From Betaproteobacteria bacterium (lineage in GTDB: Bacteria; Pseudomonadota; Gammaproteobacteria; Burkholderiales; SG8-39): a stretch of 58,617 nucleotides of DNA. The position numbers and the translations under genes are program-made. Where the stretch lies: contig VBBY01000033.1 of assembly GCA_005881595.1 (NCBI GenBank), forward strand, positions 1 through 58,617, given 5' to 3'. The notes beneath the pieces are model-generated. The model did not search any database. It saw only the letters and a list, made by a program, of their open reading frames with translations, and was not told the origin of the DNA. Of the stretch, positions 17,936 to 31,996 are shown in pieces (the stretch's first letter is position 1; every line of letters starts with the position of its first letter).

Positions 17936-20501
17936 AAACGATCTGCTCGCCGAGCGCGCCGCGCTGCGCGAGGCGTATCTGAAGCGGCCTAACCCGCGCG
18001 CCCTGCTGCGGCAGCACGCGCAGCTGATCGACCGCACCGTGAAGCTGCTCTGGCAGCACGCCGGCATGTCGGCCGATGCCGCGCTGGTGGCGACCGGCGG
18101 CTATGGGCGCGGCGAGCTCTATCCGTGCTCGGACATCGACCTGCTGGTTCTTCTGCCGGACGAGCCGCGCGCTGCCGAGCAGGAGCGCCTGGAACGGCTG
18201 ATCCACAGCTTCTGGGACATCGGGCTCGAGATCGGCCACAGCGTGCGTACCGTCCGCGATTGCGTCCAGGCCGCGGCGAGCGACATCACCGTCAACACGA
18301 CCCTGCTCGAATCGCGCTTCCTCGCCGGGAGCCGGCGCCTGTTCGGCGACATGCAGGCGGCGCTAGGCCGGGTGGCGGATCCGGCGTCTTTCCTGAAGGC
18401 GAAGAAGCTCGAGCAGGAACAGCGCCACGCGAAGCATCAGGACTCCCCCTACTCGCTCGAGCCCAATTTGAAGGAGGCACCGGGCGGGATGCGCGATCTG
18501 CAGGTCATCCAGTGGATCGCGCGCGCTTCGGGCATGGGCCGTCGCTGGAGCGATCTGGTGGCTCACCGCCTGATCGAGCGCGAGGAAGCCCGCCAGCTCG
18601 AGCGACACGAAGCGCTGCTGCAGGATCTGAGGATCCGGCTGCATTACCTCGCCGGCCGGCGCGAGGACCGCATCGTGTTCGACTTTCAGGCAGCGCTCGC
18701 CGCTCAGCTCGGCTACCAGGACACGCCCCATCGCCGGGCGAGCGAGGCGATGATGCAGGGCTATTACCGCACCGCGAAGGCGGTGACGCAGCTGAACACG
18801 ATCCTGCTGCAGAACCTCGAGGCGCGCCTGCTGCCCGAGCCGGAGCAAGCGCCCCGCAGGCTGAACGAGCGCTTCCGAGTACGAGGCGAGCTGCTGGAAA
18901 TCGTCGATGAAGAGCTCTTCGAGCGGGAACCGGCCAGCATCCTCGAGAGCTTCCTCATGCTGATGCAGCACCCGGAGCTGCGCGGCATGACCGCGCCGAC
19001 GCTGCGGGCGCTGTGGCGGGCGCGGCGCCGCATCGACGCGAAATTCCGCCGCGATCCGCGGGCGCGGCTGCTGTTTCTGCATCTCCTGCAGCAGCCGCGC
19101 GGCATCGTGCACGAGTTCCGCCGCATGAACCAGTACGGCATCCTGGGGCGCTACCTGCCCGAGTTCGGCAGCATCGTCGGGCAGATGCAGCACGACCTGT
19201 TCCACGTCTATACGGTCGACCAGCACATCCTGATGGTGATCAGGAACCTGCGCCGCTTCACCATGCCCGAGCTGGCGCACGAATTTCCCCTTTGCAGCGA
19301 GCTGATGAGCGGCTTCGAGCGGCGCTGGCTGCTCTATGTGGCGGCGCTGTACCACGACATCGCCAAGGGCCGGGGCGGAGATCATTCGGAGCTCGGCGCG
19401 CGCAACGTGCGCAGCTTCTGCCGCACGCACGGACTTTCCTCCCAAGATACGGACCTCGTCGCCTTCCTCGTCGAGCATCACCTTGCGATGTCCAGCGCGG
19501 CGCAAAAGCAGGACGTGCACGACCCGGAGATGGTGCGCGCGTTCGCAGAGCGGGTGGGCAGCGAGCGGCGCCTGGTGGCGCTCTACCTTCTGACGGTCGC
19601 CGATGTGCGCGGCACCAGCCCGAAGGTGTGGAACGCCTGGAAAGCCAAGCTGCTGGAAGACCTGTTTCGAGCCACCCGGCGAGTGCTCACGGGTGAGCCG
19701 CTCGCCAGGGACGCCGCCCTGGCCGAGAAGCAGGCGGAAGCGGCGCGGTTGCTGCGGCTCTACGCGCTGTCCGACAACGTCAAGGACCGGTTGTGGGCGC
19801 AGCTCGACATCGCTTATTTCCTCCGGCATGACGCCCAGGAAATCGCCTGGCACACGCGCAATCTTCACTACCGCGTGGAGACCGAGCGGCCGGTCGTCAA
19901 GGCCCGGCTCGCGCCCTTCGGCGAAGGCCTGCAGGTCATGATCTACACGCGCGACCGGGAAGCGCTGTTCGCCCGCATCTCGGGCTACTTCGAGCGCGCC
20001 GGCTTCGACATCGCCGAGGCGAAGGTCCACACCACGCGCCACGGCTATGCGCTCGACACGTTCGCCGTCATGGGCCAGGGCCGCGGGTCGCATTACCGCG
20101 ACCTGATCAGCATGCTCGAAACCGAGCTCGCCGAGGAGGTGCAGTCGCAGGCGCCGCTGCCGCCGCCGCGCGGCGGACGGGTGTCGCGCCGCGTGCGCCA
20201 TTTTCCCATCTCGCCGGTGGTCGACATCCGCCCGGACGAGCGCGGCGCGTACCATGTGCTGTCGATCGTGGCGAGCGACCGGCCGGGCCTGCTCTACGCG
20301 ATCGCCCGCACCCTCGCCGGCTATCACGTCAACCTGCAGACGGCCCGGATCAACACCCTAGGTGATCGCGCGGAAGACGTGTTCCTCGTTTCGGGCGAGG
20401 CTCTCGCGCACCCCAAGACCGTGCTGCAGCTGGAGCAGGACCTGCTCAAGGGGCTTACTCTTCAGCAGGCAGCTCCTGTCCCGGAAACAGCGCCTCGTTG
20501 A
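17925..20501 (+). CDS. glnD: PII uridylyltransferase/uridylyl-removing enzyme
   Basis: An 858-residue bifunctional nitrogen sensor that uridylylates PII (GlnB/GlnK) under nitrogen limitation and deuridylylates it when glutamine is high. The N-terminal nucleotidyltransferase motif is [15 protein letters not shown] (58-72); the HD hydrolase motif [17 protein letters not shown] starts at residue 476. Two C-terminal ACT domains (about 680-770 and 795-858) sense glutamine. The TTG at 17925, overlapping the map stop, is the best start, since no ATG precedes the nucleotidyltransferase domain. It ends inside the convergent def gene. Confidence 0.95.
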   Translation: MPSKNDLLAERAALREAYLKRPNPRALLRQHAQLIDRTVKLLWQHAGMSADAALVATGGYGRGELYPCSDIDLLVLLPDEPRAAEQERLERLIHSFWDIGLEIGHSVRTVRDCVQAAASDITVNTTLLESRFLAGSRRLFGDMQAALGRVADPASFLKAKKLEQEQRHAKHQDSPYSLEPNLKEAPGGMRDLQVIQWIARASGMGRRWSDLVAHRLIEREEARQLERHEALLQDLRIRLHYLAGRREDRIVFDFQAALAAQLGYQDTPHRRASEAMMQGYYRTAKAVTQLNTILLQNLEARLLPEPEQAPRRLNERFRVRGELLEIVDEELFEREPASILESFLMLMQHPELRGMTAPTLRALWRARRRIDAKFRRDPRARLLFLHLLQQPRGIVHEFRRMNQYGILGRYLPEFGSIVGQMQHDLFHVYTVDQHILMVIRNLRRFTMPELAHEFPLCSELMSGFERRWLLYVAALYHDIAKGRGGDHSELGARNVRSFCRTHGLSSQDTDLVAFLVEHHLAMSSAAQKQDVHDPEMVRAFAERVGSERRLVALYLLTVADVRGTSPKVWNAWKAKLLEDLFRATRRVLTGEPLARDAALAEKQAEAARLLRLYALSDNVKDRLWAQLDIAYFLRHDAQEIAWHTRNLHYRVETERPVVKARLAPFGEGLQVMIYTRDREALFARISGYFERAGFDIAEAKVHTTRHGYALDTFAVMGQGRGSHYRDLISMLETELAEEVQSQAPLPPPRGGRVSRRVRHFPISPVVDIRPDERGAYHVLSIVASDRPGLLYAIARTLAGYHVNLQTARINTLGDRAEDVFLVSGEALAHPKTVLQLEQDLLKGLTLQQAAPVPETAPR

Positions 20502-20988
20502 AGCCGAAGCGGGTGAAGTCGCGGATCCGCATCGGGTAGAGGATGCCGTCGAGGTGGTCGCATTCGTGCTGCACCACCCGGGCGTGAAAACCCTCCACCT
20601 CGCGTTCAAAAAAGGTTCCTTTTTCGTCGAACCCCTTGTAGCGCAGAGTGCGCCAGCGCGGCACCCAGCCGCGCATCCCCGGCACCGAGAGGCAACCTTC
20701 CCAGCCTTCCTCCACTTCGGCCGAGAGCGGCTCGAGCACCGGGTTGATCAGCACGGTATCGGGCACTTCCTCCGCGTCCGGGTAACGCGGGTTGGCGTGG
20801 ACCCCGAAAATGACGACGCGCAACCCGACGCCGATCTGCGGCGCGGCGAGGCCGGCGCCATTCAGGTGCGCCATCGTGTCGTGCATGTCTTTCAGCAGTT
20901 CATTCAGTTCCTGTGTGTTGAAACGCGCCACCGCCACCGACTTCTGCCATAGCCGCGCGTCTCCCATGCGCAGCACTTCGCGGATCAT
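20455..20988 (-). CDS. def: Peptide deformylase
   Basis: A 177-residue metallo-deformylase acting on nascent N-formylmethionine. The three motifs are complete: [10 protein letters not shown] (44-53), EGCLSVPG with C99, and QHECDHLDG with H141/E142/H145. The ATG at 20988 overlaps the mtnP stop by 4 bp, indicating coupled translation. The last 47 bp overlap the end of convergent glnD. This is not the fmt-linked def copy seen in many relatives, so a second copy may exist elsewhere. Confidence 0.95.
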   Translation of the reverse strand: MIREVLRMGDARLWQKSVAVARFNTQELNELLKDMHDTMAHLNGAGLAAPQIGVGLRVVIFGVHANPRYPDAEEVPDTVLINPVLEPLSAEVEEGWEGCLSVPGMRGWVPRWRTLRYKGFDEKGTFFEREVEGFHARVVQHECDHLDGILYPMRIRDFTRFGFNEALFPGQELPAEE

Positions 20989-21722
20989 TGCCGGCAGAGC
21001 CTGTCGATGATGTTGCGCACTCGGCCCATCGCTTCCTCCAGCACCGCGCCGATGCGCTCGAGCGGCACCGCCCGCCGGCTGTCGCCGCGCCCGGCCGCGT
21101 AGTTCGCCACCACCGTGATGGCGGCGTACTGGAGGCTGAGCTCGCGCGCCAGCGCGGCCTCGGGCATGCCGGTCATGCCGACCACGTCGGCGCCGTCGCG
21201 CTCGAGCCGGTCGATTTCCGCCGCGGTCTCGAGCCGGGGACCCTGGGTCGCGGCGTAGACGCCGCCGTCGAGCATCTGCTCGCCGCAGGCGAGCGCCGCG
21301 CTCAGCAGCCGCGAACGCAGTTCGCGCGAATACGGCTCGGTGAAGTCGATGTGCTTCAGCGGCGTTCCCGGTCCCTCGAAATAGCTCGAGCGGCGGCCCC
21401 AGGTATAGTCGATGACCTGATGCGGCAGCAGCAGCGCGCCCGGCTCCAGGTCCCTGCGAATGGCGCCTACCGCCGCCACCGCGACGACCTCGCCCGCGCC
21501 GGCGTCTTTGAGCGCCCACAGGTTGGCGCGGTAGTTGACCTCATGCGGCGCGACGCTGTGGCCGTCGCCGTGGCGCGCCAGGAATACCACGTCGCAATCG
21601 GCGATGCAGCCGAACGCGAGCGCGCCGGAAGGCTTGCCGTAAGGCGTGCGCGCTCGCTTGCGGCGTCTGACCTCGAGGTTGCCGAGCTGGGCGAGGCCGC
21701 TGCCGCCGATGACGGCCAGCAC
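20985..21722 (-). CDS. mtnP: S-methyl-5'-thioinosine phosphorylase (PNP/MTAP family)
   Basis: A 245-residue purine nucleoside phosphorylase of the MTAP subfamily. Motifs are VIGGSGL at the start, the phosphate-binding LARHGDGH and a PHEVNYRAN segment, QGPRLET, and [13 protein letters not shown]. At the purine-binding site it has Asn207 (VVANYAAG) where MTA phosphorylases carry Asp; Asn at this site favours 6-oxopurines, so MTI rather than MTA is the expected substrate. The GTG at 21722 is preferred, behind an AAGGAAGG element. It lies next to hpt, which can use the hypoxanthine released. Confidence 0.85.
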   Translation of the reverse strand: MLAVIGGSGLAQLGNLEVRRRKRARTPYGKPSGALAFGCIADCDVVFLARHGDGHSVAPHEVNYRANLWALKDAGAGEVVAVAAVGAIRRDLEPGALLLPHQVIDYTWGRRSSYFEGPGTPLKHIDFTEPYSRELRSRLLSAALACGEQMLDGGVYAATQGPRLETAAEIDRLERDGADVVGMTGMPEAALARELSLQYAAITVVANYAAGRGDSRRAVPLERIGAVLEEAMGRVRNIIDRLCRQ

Positions 21723-21727
21723 CAGAT

Positions 21728-22276
21728 TCAACCTTCCTTCATGGCGCGGATCTCCGGCAGGTTGCGCCAGTATCCTTTCGCGTCCATGCCGCAGCCGAAC
21801 ACGAAGCGGTCCGCAATGCGCAGGCCGACGAAGTCCGGCGTGATCGGCTTGGGACGCGCGAGCGTCTTCTCGACCAGCACCGCGCAGTGGAAGGCCCGGG
21901 CGCCCTGCGACCTCAGCCGCTCGCGGATCGCGCGCATCGTCTCGCCGCCGTCCAGGATGTCGTCCAGCACGAGCACGGTACGTCCCTCGACGCCTTCGGG
22001 CGACCCGCCCCGCCACTGGATGCCGCCGCCGGCGGTCGCGCTGCCGTAACGCGAGGCGTGGAGATAGTCGAAATCGAGCGGAAAGCGAAGCAGCGGCAGG
22101 ATCTGCCCGGCGAAAACCACCGCCCCGCCCATCACCGCGAGCACCAGCGGGTAGCTCGCGGCGAGCTGGTCCTCGATCTCGGTCGCGACGCGGCGGATCG
22201 CGGCCTGAACCTCTTCGGCGCTCGACACCGGGTCCGAATTGCGCAGAAACGCCCAGGCCTTCTCCGCGTCGGGCAT
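21728..22276 (-). CDS. hpt: Hypoxanthine-guanine phosphoribosyltransferase
   Basis: A 182-residue type I phosphoribosyltransferase. The PRPP-binding motif is VLVLDDILDGGET near residues 105-117; the flexible-loop and base-binding segments (HASRYGSATAGG, and VGLRIADRFVFGCGMD near the C-terminus) match the bacterial HGPRT family, which converts hypoxanthine or guanine with PRPP to IMP or GMP. The position between galU and the MTI phosphorylase gene supports purine salvage. Confidence 0.92.
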   Translation of the reverse strand: MPDAEKAWAFLRNSDPVSSAEEVQAAIRRVATEIEDQLAASYPLVLAVMGGAVVFAGQILPLLRFPLDFDYLHASRYGSATAGGGIQWRGGSPEGVEGRTVLVLDDILDGGETMRAIRERLRSQGARAFHCAVLVEKTLARPKPITPDFVGLRIADRFVFGCGMDAKGYWRNLPEIRAMKEG

Positions 22277-22285
22277 GGATTCAGT

Positions 22286-23151
22286 CTAGCGCGTCTTCAG
22301 GAAGCGAGCGAAATCCCGGCCGACTTCGGGATGGCGCACGCCGTACTCCACGGTGGCCTGGAGATAGCCCAGCTTCGAGCCGCAGTCGAAGCGCCGGCCA
22401 GGCAGGCGCACCGCGAGCACGCGCTCGTGGGACAGCAGCTGCGAGATGGCGTCGGTGAGCTGGATTTCCCCTCCGGCGCCGGGCGTCAGCTCGCCGAGCA
22501 GCTCGAAAATGCGCGGCGTCAGCACATAGCGGCCGAGGACCGCGAGAGTCGACGGTGCTTCGGCCGGCTTGGGCTTTTCGACGATGCCGTGGATGCGGGC
22601 GATGTCGACGCCCGGGCGCTCGACGGTGACGATGCCGTAGCTCTGCGTCTGGTCGCGGGGCACTTCCTCGACGCCGAGGAGCGAGGCGCCTTCGCGCGAG
22701 AAGACCTGCGCCATGTGCGCCATGGCCGGAGGCTGCGAGTCCATCAGGTCATCGGCGAGGATCACCGCGAACGCGTCGTCGCCGACGACCGGCCGGGCGC
22801 ACAGCACCGCGTGGCCCAGGCCGAGCGGCTCGGCCTGGCGGATATAGATGCAGTGCGCGCCCTCGGGCAGCACCGAGCGGACCATGCCGAGCAGCGCGTC
22901 CTTCCTCTTGCGCTCGAGCTCGGTCTCCAGCTCGTGGGCCTTGTCGAAGTGGTCCTCGATCGCGCGCTTGTTGCGGCCGGTCACGAATATCATCTGGGTG
23001 ATTCCCGCCGCGGCCGCCTCCTCGACCGCGTACTGGATCAGCGGCTTGTCGACGATCGGCAGCATTTCCTTCGGGCTCGCCTTGGTGACCGGCAGAAAAC
23101 GGCTGCCGAGCCCCGCGACCGGGAATACCGCTTTTCTCAGCTTGGGGTGCA

Positions 23152-23152
<1 letters not shown>
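22286..23152 (-). CDS. galU: UTP-glucose-1-phosphate uridylyltransferase
   Basis: A 288-residue nucleotidyltransferase making UDP-glucose. The signature [22 protein letters not shown] is at the N-terminus, with [13 protein letters not shown] following. [17 protein letters not shown] and the GIVEKPKP loop complete the active site. The ATG at 23152 shares one base with the ligA stop (TAATG). UDP-glucose feeds LPS core and exopolysaccharide, and could also feed the UDP-sugar need of SenB. Confidence 0.96.
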
Positions 23153-26075
<2,923 letters not shown>

Positions 26076-26079
26076 GTCG

Positions 26080-29000
26080 TCAGGCGGCCAGCTCCTCCCG
26101 GATGCGCAGCGCCTCATCGATGTCGACGGCCACCACGCGCGACACGCCCGACTCCGGCATCGTCACGCCGATCAGCTGCTCGGCCATTTCCATCGAGATC
26201 TTGTTGTGGCTGATGAACAGGAACTGCGTCTGCGCCGCCATGCGCTTGACCAGGTCGCAGAAGCGCAGCGTGTTGCTGTCGTCGAGAGGGGCATCGACCT
26301 CGTCGAGCAGGCAGAACGGCGCCGGGTTGAGCTGGAACAGGGAAAACACCAGCGCGATCGCGGTGAGCGCCTTTTCCCCGCCCGAGAGCAGGTGAATGCT
26401 GGTGTTGCGCTTGCCGGGCGGCTGCGCCATGACCTGCACGCCGGCGTCCAGAATCTCCTCGCCGGTCATGATCAGCTTGGCCTCGCCCCCGCCGAACAGC
26501 GTCGGAAACAGCGACCCGAAGTGCCGGTTTACGCTGTCGAAGGTCTCGCGCAGCAGCTCGCGCGTCTCCCGGTCGATGCGCCGGATGGCGTCCTCGAGCG
26601 TGTGCACCGCCTCCTCCAGGTCGGCGGCCTGCGAGTCGAGGAAGCCTTTTCGCTCCTGGCTGCTGCGCAGCTCCTCGAGCGCCGCCAGGTTCACGGCGCC
26701 GAGGTCGTTGATGGCCTGCGCCAGCCGGGTGATCTCGCCTTGCAGCGCGGCCGGGCGCGGGGCTCTCTCGGCCTCCCTCGACAGCCGCTCCTCGTCCGCG
26801 TTCGCCTCGCGCAATTGGGCGGCGAACTGGTCGAAATTGATCTGCGCGGCCTGCTCCTTCAGCCTGAGCTCTCCGAGCCGCTCGCGCAGCGGGGCGAGCT
26901 TCGCCTCGATCTGCAGGCGTGCTTCCTCCAGCTCGCGCAGCGCGCCGGCCGCCCCTTCGACCGCGTTGCGCGCCGCGGCGAGCGTGGTTTCGCAGCCCAG
27001 GCGCGACTCGACCGCCGCGTCCAGGCCGTGCCGCACTGCCGGGATCGGGTCGGCCGCGAGCTCCTCGGTCAGCTTCGCGACCTCCAGCTCGGCGCGCTCG
27101 ATCTGCTGATCGATCACGCGCACGGAGTTGTCGATTTCGGCGATCTTGGAGCCGCATTCGCGTTCGCCGAACAGCGCGTCCTGCGCATCGCGCTCGGCTT
27201 GCTGCACGGCGCGCCGCTGCTCGGCGAGCGCGGTCTCGGCGGCGAGATGCCCGCCGCGCACCGCCTCGAGCTTCTCGCGCAGCGTCGCGATTTCCGCCGC
27301 AATGCGCTCGGCAGCCTGGCGGCCGTCGTGCAGCGCCTGGCGGCCGCGCGACGCTTCCTGCTCGATTTCGGACAGCTCGGCGCGCACCTGCTCGCTGCGC
27401 TCGCGGTAACGCTCTTCAGCCTGCGCCAGCTTGAGCTGGTCGATCTGGGCGTCGTGCTGCTCTTTCTGCGTCTCGGCGATGACGCGGCGTGCCTGCTCGA
27501 GAGCCTCGCTGCGCCCTGCGGCCTCGCTCTCCAGCTGGCGATGGGCATCCTGCGCGGCGCCGACCTTCTGCTGCAGGTCGCGGCAGCCTGCATCGAGCGC
27601 CTCGATCGCCGATTGTCTCGCGAGCAGGCCCGCGTCCGCCTGATCCGGCGCGTGAAAGCTGACGGTGTGCCGCGTGAACTGGTGGCCATCGCGGTCGACG
27701 AGCACTGCACCAGGCGGTAAAGCCGCCTGCCGCGCCGCGTCGGGGCTCTCTTCTGCTGCATAGGCACCGGCCAGCCAGTCCGCGAGGGCGCCTGAAACCG
27801 CCGGGTCCACGGCGCGGATCTTGGAGGCGAGCGGCTCGTAGCCTGGCGCCCCGGGAGCGCCAGGGCTGTTGCCGCGCGCGAACAGGCTCGCTTTCGCCGG
27901 TGGCCGATCGGCAAGAACCGACTGCAGCCGGGTAGCCTCGGAAAGCTCGAGCGCGTGCAGGCGCTCGCGCAGCACCGATTCCACGGCGGTCTCCCAGCCC
28001 CGGTCGATGCGCAGCTTCTGCCACAAGCGCGGCAGCGCGCCCAGGCCGTGCCGCTCGAGCCATTCGCGCAAGGGCGCGTTGTCTTCGGCCGCGGCCTGGA
28101 TCTGGCGCAGCGTCGCAAGCTGCGCCTCGGCGGCCGCGTGCTCGCGCTGCGCCGCGCCGAGCGCCTCGCCGGCTGCGGCGCTGCGCTCCTCGAGCGCAGC
28201 GCACTCGGCTTGCAACGATTCATGCCCGGCCTGCGCGGCTTGCACGGCCGCTTCAAGCGCGGCGCTTCGCTCCCGCAGGGCGTTCGCCGCCGCCGCATCC
28301 GGCTCGGCGAGCGTCTGCAGCTCGCTTTCGAGGCGCTCGCGGCGTTGCTGGAGCGCCTGAGCGCCGCGCTCCAGGTGCGACAGATTGGCCTGCTCGAGCT
28401 GCAGGCGGCTTTCCGCCTGCAGCAGCTCTCTGCGAGTCTCGCTCAGCCGCTCCTGGCTGGCGCGGAACGCCTGCTCGGCCTGCGGCAGGCGCGCATTCTC
28501 CTCCCCGAGCTTTGCCTGCGCCTCGGCGCTGCGCTGCCTGGCGGCACCGGCGCGCGCCGCCCACATGTGAAGCGCCTGCGTAAGCTGCGCGCGCTGCTCG
28601 CGCCAGGAGCCCAGCTGCGCGAGCCGCTCCGTATGCTGGCCCTCCAGCCGCTGGCGCGTCTCCTCGACATGGCGCAGCTCGGACTCGAAGCGGGCCACCT
28701 CGGCGTTGGCGGCGTAGAGCGCCGCTTGCGCGCCGTTCAGGCCGTCCCCGCAGCGGTAATGCGCGGCGCGCGCCGTTTCCACGCGCGACTCGAGCTGCCG
28801 CAGCTGGGCATTCTCCGCCTCGAGCTCGTTGCCGACCCTGGACATCTCGAGCGCGTGCCGCTCGCGCTCCGCCGCGGCGTCGCGGCGGCGCGCATACCAA
28901 AGCAGCTGCTGCCTGAGCTGCAGCTCCGAGTGGTACTCCTTGTAGCGCGTCGCCACGGTGGCCTGCGCCTGGAGCTTCTCCAGCTGCGCGGCAAGCTCGG

Positions 29001-29595
29001 TGCGGATGTCGGTGATGCGCGCGAGATTGCCGCGCGTGTCGGCGAGGCGGCTCTCGGTCTCGCGGCGCCGCTCCTTGTATTTCGAGATGCCGGCCGCTTC
29101 CTCGAGGAACACGCGCAGCTCTTCGGGCTTCGCCTCGATGATGCGCGTGATCATCCCCTGCTCCATGATCGCGTAGGCGCGCGGGCCAAGGCCGGTGCCG
29201 AGGAACATGTCGGTGATGTCGCGGCGCCGGACGTGCGCGCCGTTGATGTAGTAGCTCGACTCGCCGTCGCGCTGCAGGATGCGCTTCACCGAGATCTCCG
29301 CGTACTGCGACCACTGTCCGGCCGCGCGCCCCTGGGCGTTGTCGAAGATCAGCTCGACCGAGGCGCGCGCGAGCGGCGCACGGTTCACCGAGCCGTTGAA
29401 GATGACGTCCTGCATCGAGTCGCCGCGCAACGCCGCGGCACGCGACTCGCCTAGAACCCAGCGCACGGCGTCGATCACGTTGGACTTGCCGCAGCCGTTC
29501 GGCCCGACGACGCCGACCAGCTGCCCCGGCACGTGAATCGAGGTGGGATCGACGAAGGACTTGAAGCCGGCGAGCTTGATTTGAACGAGCCGCAC
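26080..29595 (-). CDS. smc: Chromosome segregation protein SMC
   Basis: A 1171-residue SMC ATPase. Walker A (GPNGCGKS, 31-38) is at the N-terminus; the ABC signature [15 protein letters not shown] and Walker [16 protein letters not shown] are at the C-terminus. The arms are long Glu/Arg/Ala/Leu-rich coiled coils with a hinge around 510-660. It compacts and segregates the chromosome with ScpA and ScpB, which are encoded at 51089-52457. The start is GTG (29595), and no Shine-Dalgarno element is obvious. Confidence 0.97.
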   Translation of the reverse strand: MRLVQIKLAGFKSFVDPTSIHVPGQLVGVVGPNGCGKSNVIDAVRWVLGESRAAALRGDSMQDVIFNGSVNRAPLARASVELIFDNAQGRAAGQWSQYAEISVKRILQRDGESSYYINGAHVRRRDITDMFLGTGLGPRAYAIMEQGMITRIIEAKPEELRVFLEEAAGISKYKERRRETESRLADTRGNLARITDIRTELAAQLEKLQAQATVATRYKEYHSELQLRQQLLWYARRRDAAAERERHALEMSRVGNELEAENAQLRQLESRVETARAAHYRCGDGLNGAQAALYAANAEVARFESELRHVEETRQRLEGQHTERLAQLGSWREQRAQLTQALHMWAARAGAARQRSAEAQAKLGEENARLPQAEQAFRASQERLSETRRELLQAESRLQLEQANLSHLERGAQALQQRRERLESELQTLAEPDAAAANALRERSAALEAAVQAAQAGHESLQAECAALEERSAAAGEALGAAQREHAAAEAQLATLRQIQAAAEDNAPLREWLERHGLGALPRLWQKLRIDRGWETAVESVLRERLHALELSEATRLQSVLADRPPAKASLFARGNSPGAPGAPGYEPLASKIRAVDPAVSGALADWLAGAYAAEESPDAARQAALPPGAVLVDRDGHQFTRHTVSFHAPDQADAGLLARQSAIEALDAGCRDLQQKVGAAQDAHRQLESEAAGRSEALEQARRVIAETQKEQHDAQIDQLKLAQAEERYRERSEQVRAELSEIEQEASRGRQALHDGRQAAERIAAEIATLREKLEAVRGGHLAAETALAEQRRAVQQAERDAQDALFGERECGSKIAEIDNSVRVIDQQIERAELEVAKLTEELAADPIPAVRHGLDAAVESRLGCETTLAAARNAVEGAAGALRELEEARLQIEAKLAPLRERLGELRLKEQAAQINFDQFAAQLREANADEERLSREAERAPRPAALQGEITRLAQAINDLGAVNLAALEELRSSQERKGFLDSQAADLEEAVHTLEDAIRRIDRETRELLRETFDSVNRHFGSLFPTLFGGGEAKLIMTGEEILDAGVQVMAQPPGKRNTSIHLLSGGEKALTAIALVFSLFQLNPAPFCLLDEVDAPLDDSNTLRFCDLVKRMAAQTQFLFISHNKISMEMAEQLIGVTMPESGVSRVVAVDIDEALRIREELAA

Positions 29596-29632
29596 GCAAA
29601 AAATGATACCATCGCTCGCCGTTCACCTCGTG

Positions 29633-30001
29633 ATGCGCTCGCGCCCAAGCAAGCGGCTGCAAACGTTTCCCAATCCTGCGCCCGGGCGCGACTACCGCAT
29701 CCACATGGAAATTCCCGAGTTCACGTGCGTCTGCCCGATGACCGGGCAGCCGGATTTCGGCACGCTGCATCTCGAGTACGTGCCCGATCGCACGTGCGTA
29801 GAGCTGAAATCGCTGAAGCTCTACATCTGGTCGTACCGCGACCAGGGGGCATTCCACGAAGCGGTGACCAACGCGATCCTCGATGACCTGGTCGCCGCGA
29901 CCAAGCCGCGCTACCTGCGGCTCGAAGCGCGCTTCAACGTGCGCGGGGGCATCCATACCAGCGTGGTCGCCGAGCACCGCAAGCGGGGATGGAAAGCCTG
30001 A
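29633..30001 (+). CDS. queF: NADPH-dependent 7-cyano-7-deazaguanine reductase
   Basis: A 122-residue tunnelling-fold enzyme reducing preQ0 to preQ1 for queuosine tRNA modification. It is the short, single-domain (YkvM-type) form. The catalytic Cys is C34 in CPMTGQPDF with the proton-donor Asp D41; the substrate motif [20 protein letters not shown] is complete. The ATG at 29633 gives the usual start ([12 protein letters not shown]). It diverges from smc across 37 bp and overlaps dapC by 13 bp. Confidence 0.95.
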   Translation: MRSRPSKRLQTFPNPAPGRDYRIHMEIPEFTCVCPMTGQPDFGTLHLEYVPDRTCVELKSLKLYIWSYRDQGAFHEAVTNAILDDLVAATKPRYLRLEARFNVRGGIHTSVVAEHRKRGWKA

Positions 30002-31149
30002 ATCCGCTTCTCGACAGGCTCCAGCCCTACCCGTTCGAGAAACTTCGCCGCCTGCTCGCCGGCGCGGCGCCGAACCCCGCGCTGCAGCCGATCGATCTTT
30101 CGATCGGCGAGCCGAAGCACCCGACGCCGGCCCTGGTGAAAGACGCGCTGGCGGCAGGGCTCGAGGGCCTCGCCGCCTATCCGGCGACCGCCGGCACGCC
30201 CGCGCTGCGCGAAGCGATCGCGGCCTGGCTCGCGCGCCGCTACGGCATCCCGCTGCCGGATGCCGAGCGCCAGGTGCTGCCGGTCAACGGCTCGCGCGAA
30301 GCGCTGTTCGCTTTTGCGCAGACCGTGGTCGATGCGGGCCGCAAGGCGGCCGTGCTCTGCCCCAACCCGTTCTACCAGATCTACGAAGGCGCCGCGCTCC
30401 TTGCCGGCGCCACGCCGCTCTACGCGTCAAATCCTCTGCAGAATGCGCGCTGGCAGGATGTCCAGCTCGTCTATGCGTGCTCGCCGGCGAACCCCACCGG
30501 CAAGGTCATGACGCTCGCCGAGTGGAAGGCGCTGTTCGAGCTGTCGGACCGCCACGGCTTCCTCATCGCGTCCGACGAATGCTATTCCGAGCTCTACTAC
30601 GGCGAGCCGCCGCTGGGCGCATTGCAGGCCGCCCACCGGCTCGGGCGGCAAGGCTACCCGCGACTGGTGGTGTTTTCGAGCCTGTCCAAGCGCTCGAATG
30701 CTCCCGGCATGCGCTCGGGCTTCGTCGCCGGCGACGCCGGCGCGCTGCAGAGCTTCCTGCTGTATCGCACCTACCACGGCTCGGCGATGAGCCTCCCGGT
30801 GCAGCGCGCGTCGATCGCCGCCTGGAACGACGAGGCGCACGTGCAGGAGAACCGTCGCCTGTATCAGGAAAAATTTCGCGCCGTGCTGCCGCTCGTCCGG
30901 GCGCCGCTCGCGGCCGGCATGCCCGACGGCGGTTTCTACCTCTGGCTGCGCACGCCGATCGACGACTGCGAGTTCGCCCGGCGCCTGCACCATGAATATA
31001 ATGTCCTCGCGCTGCCCGGCAGCTATCTGGCGCGCGCTGCGGGCGGCGAAAACCCCGGACGAAATCACGTGCGGATCGCGCTGGTCGCGCCGCTCGCGGA
31101 ATGCGTCGAGGCCGCCGGCCGCATGATGCAGTTCAGCAGGGCCTTATGA
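29989..31149 (+). CDS. dapC: Succinyldiaminopimelate transaminase
   Basis: A 386-residue fold-type I PLP aminotransferase. Motifs are [12 protein letters not shown] at the N-terminus, NGSREALF, the [10 protein letters not shown] segment, SDECYSELY, and [15 protein letters not shown] with the PLP lysine. It makes N-succinyl-LL-2,6-diaminopimelate from the keto acid, the step between DapD and DapE, both encoded just downstream. This context makes DapC a stronger call than a general aspartate aminotransferase. Confidence 0.93.
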   Translation: MESLNPLLDRLQPYPFEKLRRLLAGAAPNPALQPIDLSIGEPKHPTPALVKDALAAGLEGLAAYPATAGTPALREAIAAWLARRYGIPLPDAERQVLPVNGSREALFAFAQTVVDAGRKAAVLCPNPFYQIYEGAALLAGATPLYASNPLQNARWQDVQLVYACSPANPTGKVMTLAEWKALFELSDRHGFLIASDECYSELYYGEPPLGALQAAHRLGRQGYPRLVVFSSLSKRSNAPGMRSGFVAGDAGALQSFLLYRTYHGSAMSLPVQRASIAAWNDEAHVQENRRLYQEKFRAVLPLVRAPLAAGMPDGGFYLWLRTPIDDCEFARRLHHEYNVLALPGSYLARAAGGENPGRNHVRIALVAPLAECVEAAGRMMQFSRAL

Positions 31150-31967
31150 CCGCCGAAAAGAAGCTCATCGAAGACGCCTGGGAGGGGCGCGCCGCGCTCA
31201 GCCCGGCGAACGCGCCGCGTCCGCTGCGAGAGGCCGTCGAGCACGTCATCGCCGGGCTCGACGCGGGGCGCATCAGGGTGGCCGAGAAGTCCGGCGGCGA
31301 GTGGATCACGCACCAGTGGGTGAAGAAGGCCGTGCTGCTGTCCTTCAGGCTCGAGGATAACCGCCTGATTGAAGGCGGCGCGACGCGCTATTACGACAAG
31401 GTCGCGGCCAAGTTCGCCGCCTTTGACGAGAGCGCTTTTTCAAAAGGCGGCTTCCGCGTCGTTCCTCCGGCCATGGCGCGGCGCGGCGCCTACATCGCCC
31501 GCAACGTGGTGCTCATGCCCTCGTACGTGAACATCGGCGCCTATGTCGACGAGGGGACCATGGTCGACACGTGGGCGACCGTCGGGTCGTGCGCCCAGAT
31601 CGGCAAAAACGTGCACCTGTCCGGCGGCGTGGGCATCGGCGGGGTCCTCGAGCCGCTGCAGGCCAATCCGGTCATCATCGAAGACAATTGTTTCATCGGC
31701 GCCCGGTCCGAGGTCGTGGAAGGCGTGATCGTCGAGGAAAACAGCGTCATATCGATGGGGGTATACCTGGGACAGAGCACGCGCATCTTCGACCGCGCTC
31801 GCGGCGAGATCCTCTACGGGCGCGTGCCGGCCGGGTCGGTGGTGGTTTCCGGCAATCTTCCCTCCCCCGACCGCAGCTGCGGGCTGTACTGTGCGGTGAT
31901 CGTGAAGAAGGTGGACGCCAGGACCCGCGCCAAGACCAGCCTGAACGAATTGTTGCGCGGGGATTAA
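31146..31967 (+). CDS. dapD: Tetrahydrodipicolinate N-succinyltransferase
   Basis: A 273-residue left-handed beta-helix enzyme that succinylates tetrahydrodipicolinate from succinyl-CoA in DAP/lysine synthesis. An N-terminal helical domain (about 1-100) precedes the hexad repeats ([39 protein letters not shown]). The glycine-rich [17 protein letters not shown] stretch is diagnostic. The ATG at 31146 overlaps the dapC stop as ATGA. Confidence 0.97.
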   Translation: MTAEKKLIEDAWEGRAALSPANAPRPLREAVEHVIAGLDAGRIRVAEKSGGEWITHQWVKKAVLLSFRLEDNRLIEGGATRYYDKVAAKFAAFDESAFSKGGFRVVPPAMARRGAYIARNVVLMPSYVNIGAYVDEGTMVDTWATVGSCAQIGKNVHLSGGVGIGGVLEPLQANPVIIEDNCFIGARSEVVEGVIVEENSVISMGVYLGQSTRIFDRARGEILYGRVPAGSVVVSGNLPSPDRSCGLYCAVIVKKVDARTRAKTSLNELLRGD

Positions 31968-31996
31968 ACTAGTACAGTCCTGCTCAGGAGGACGAC

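Noticed and set aside
17925-20327. Minus-strand open frame of more than 600 codons opposite glnD
   Set aside because: It is an antisense shadow. GlnD domains are complete on the plus strand, and the minus-strand translation shows no motif.
29596-29632. A preQ1 riboswitch controlling queF
   Set aside because: Only 37 bp separate smc and queF starts and no preQ1 aptamer-like stem with an A-rich tail is present. A weak TTGAAC/GATACC pair was also judged too poor to list as a promoter.
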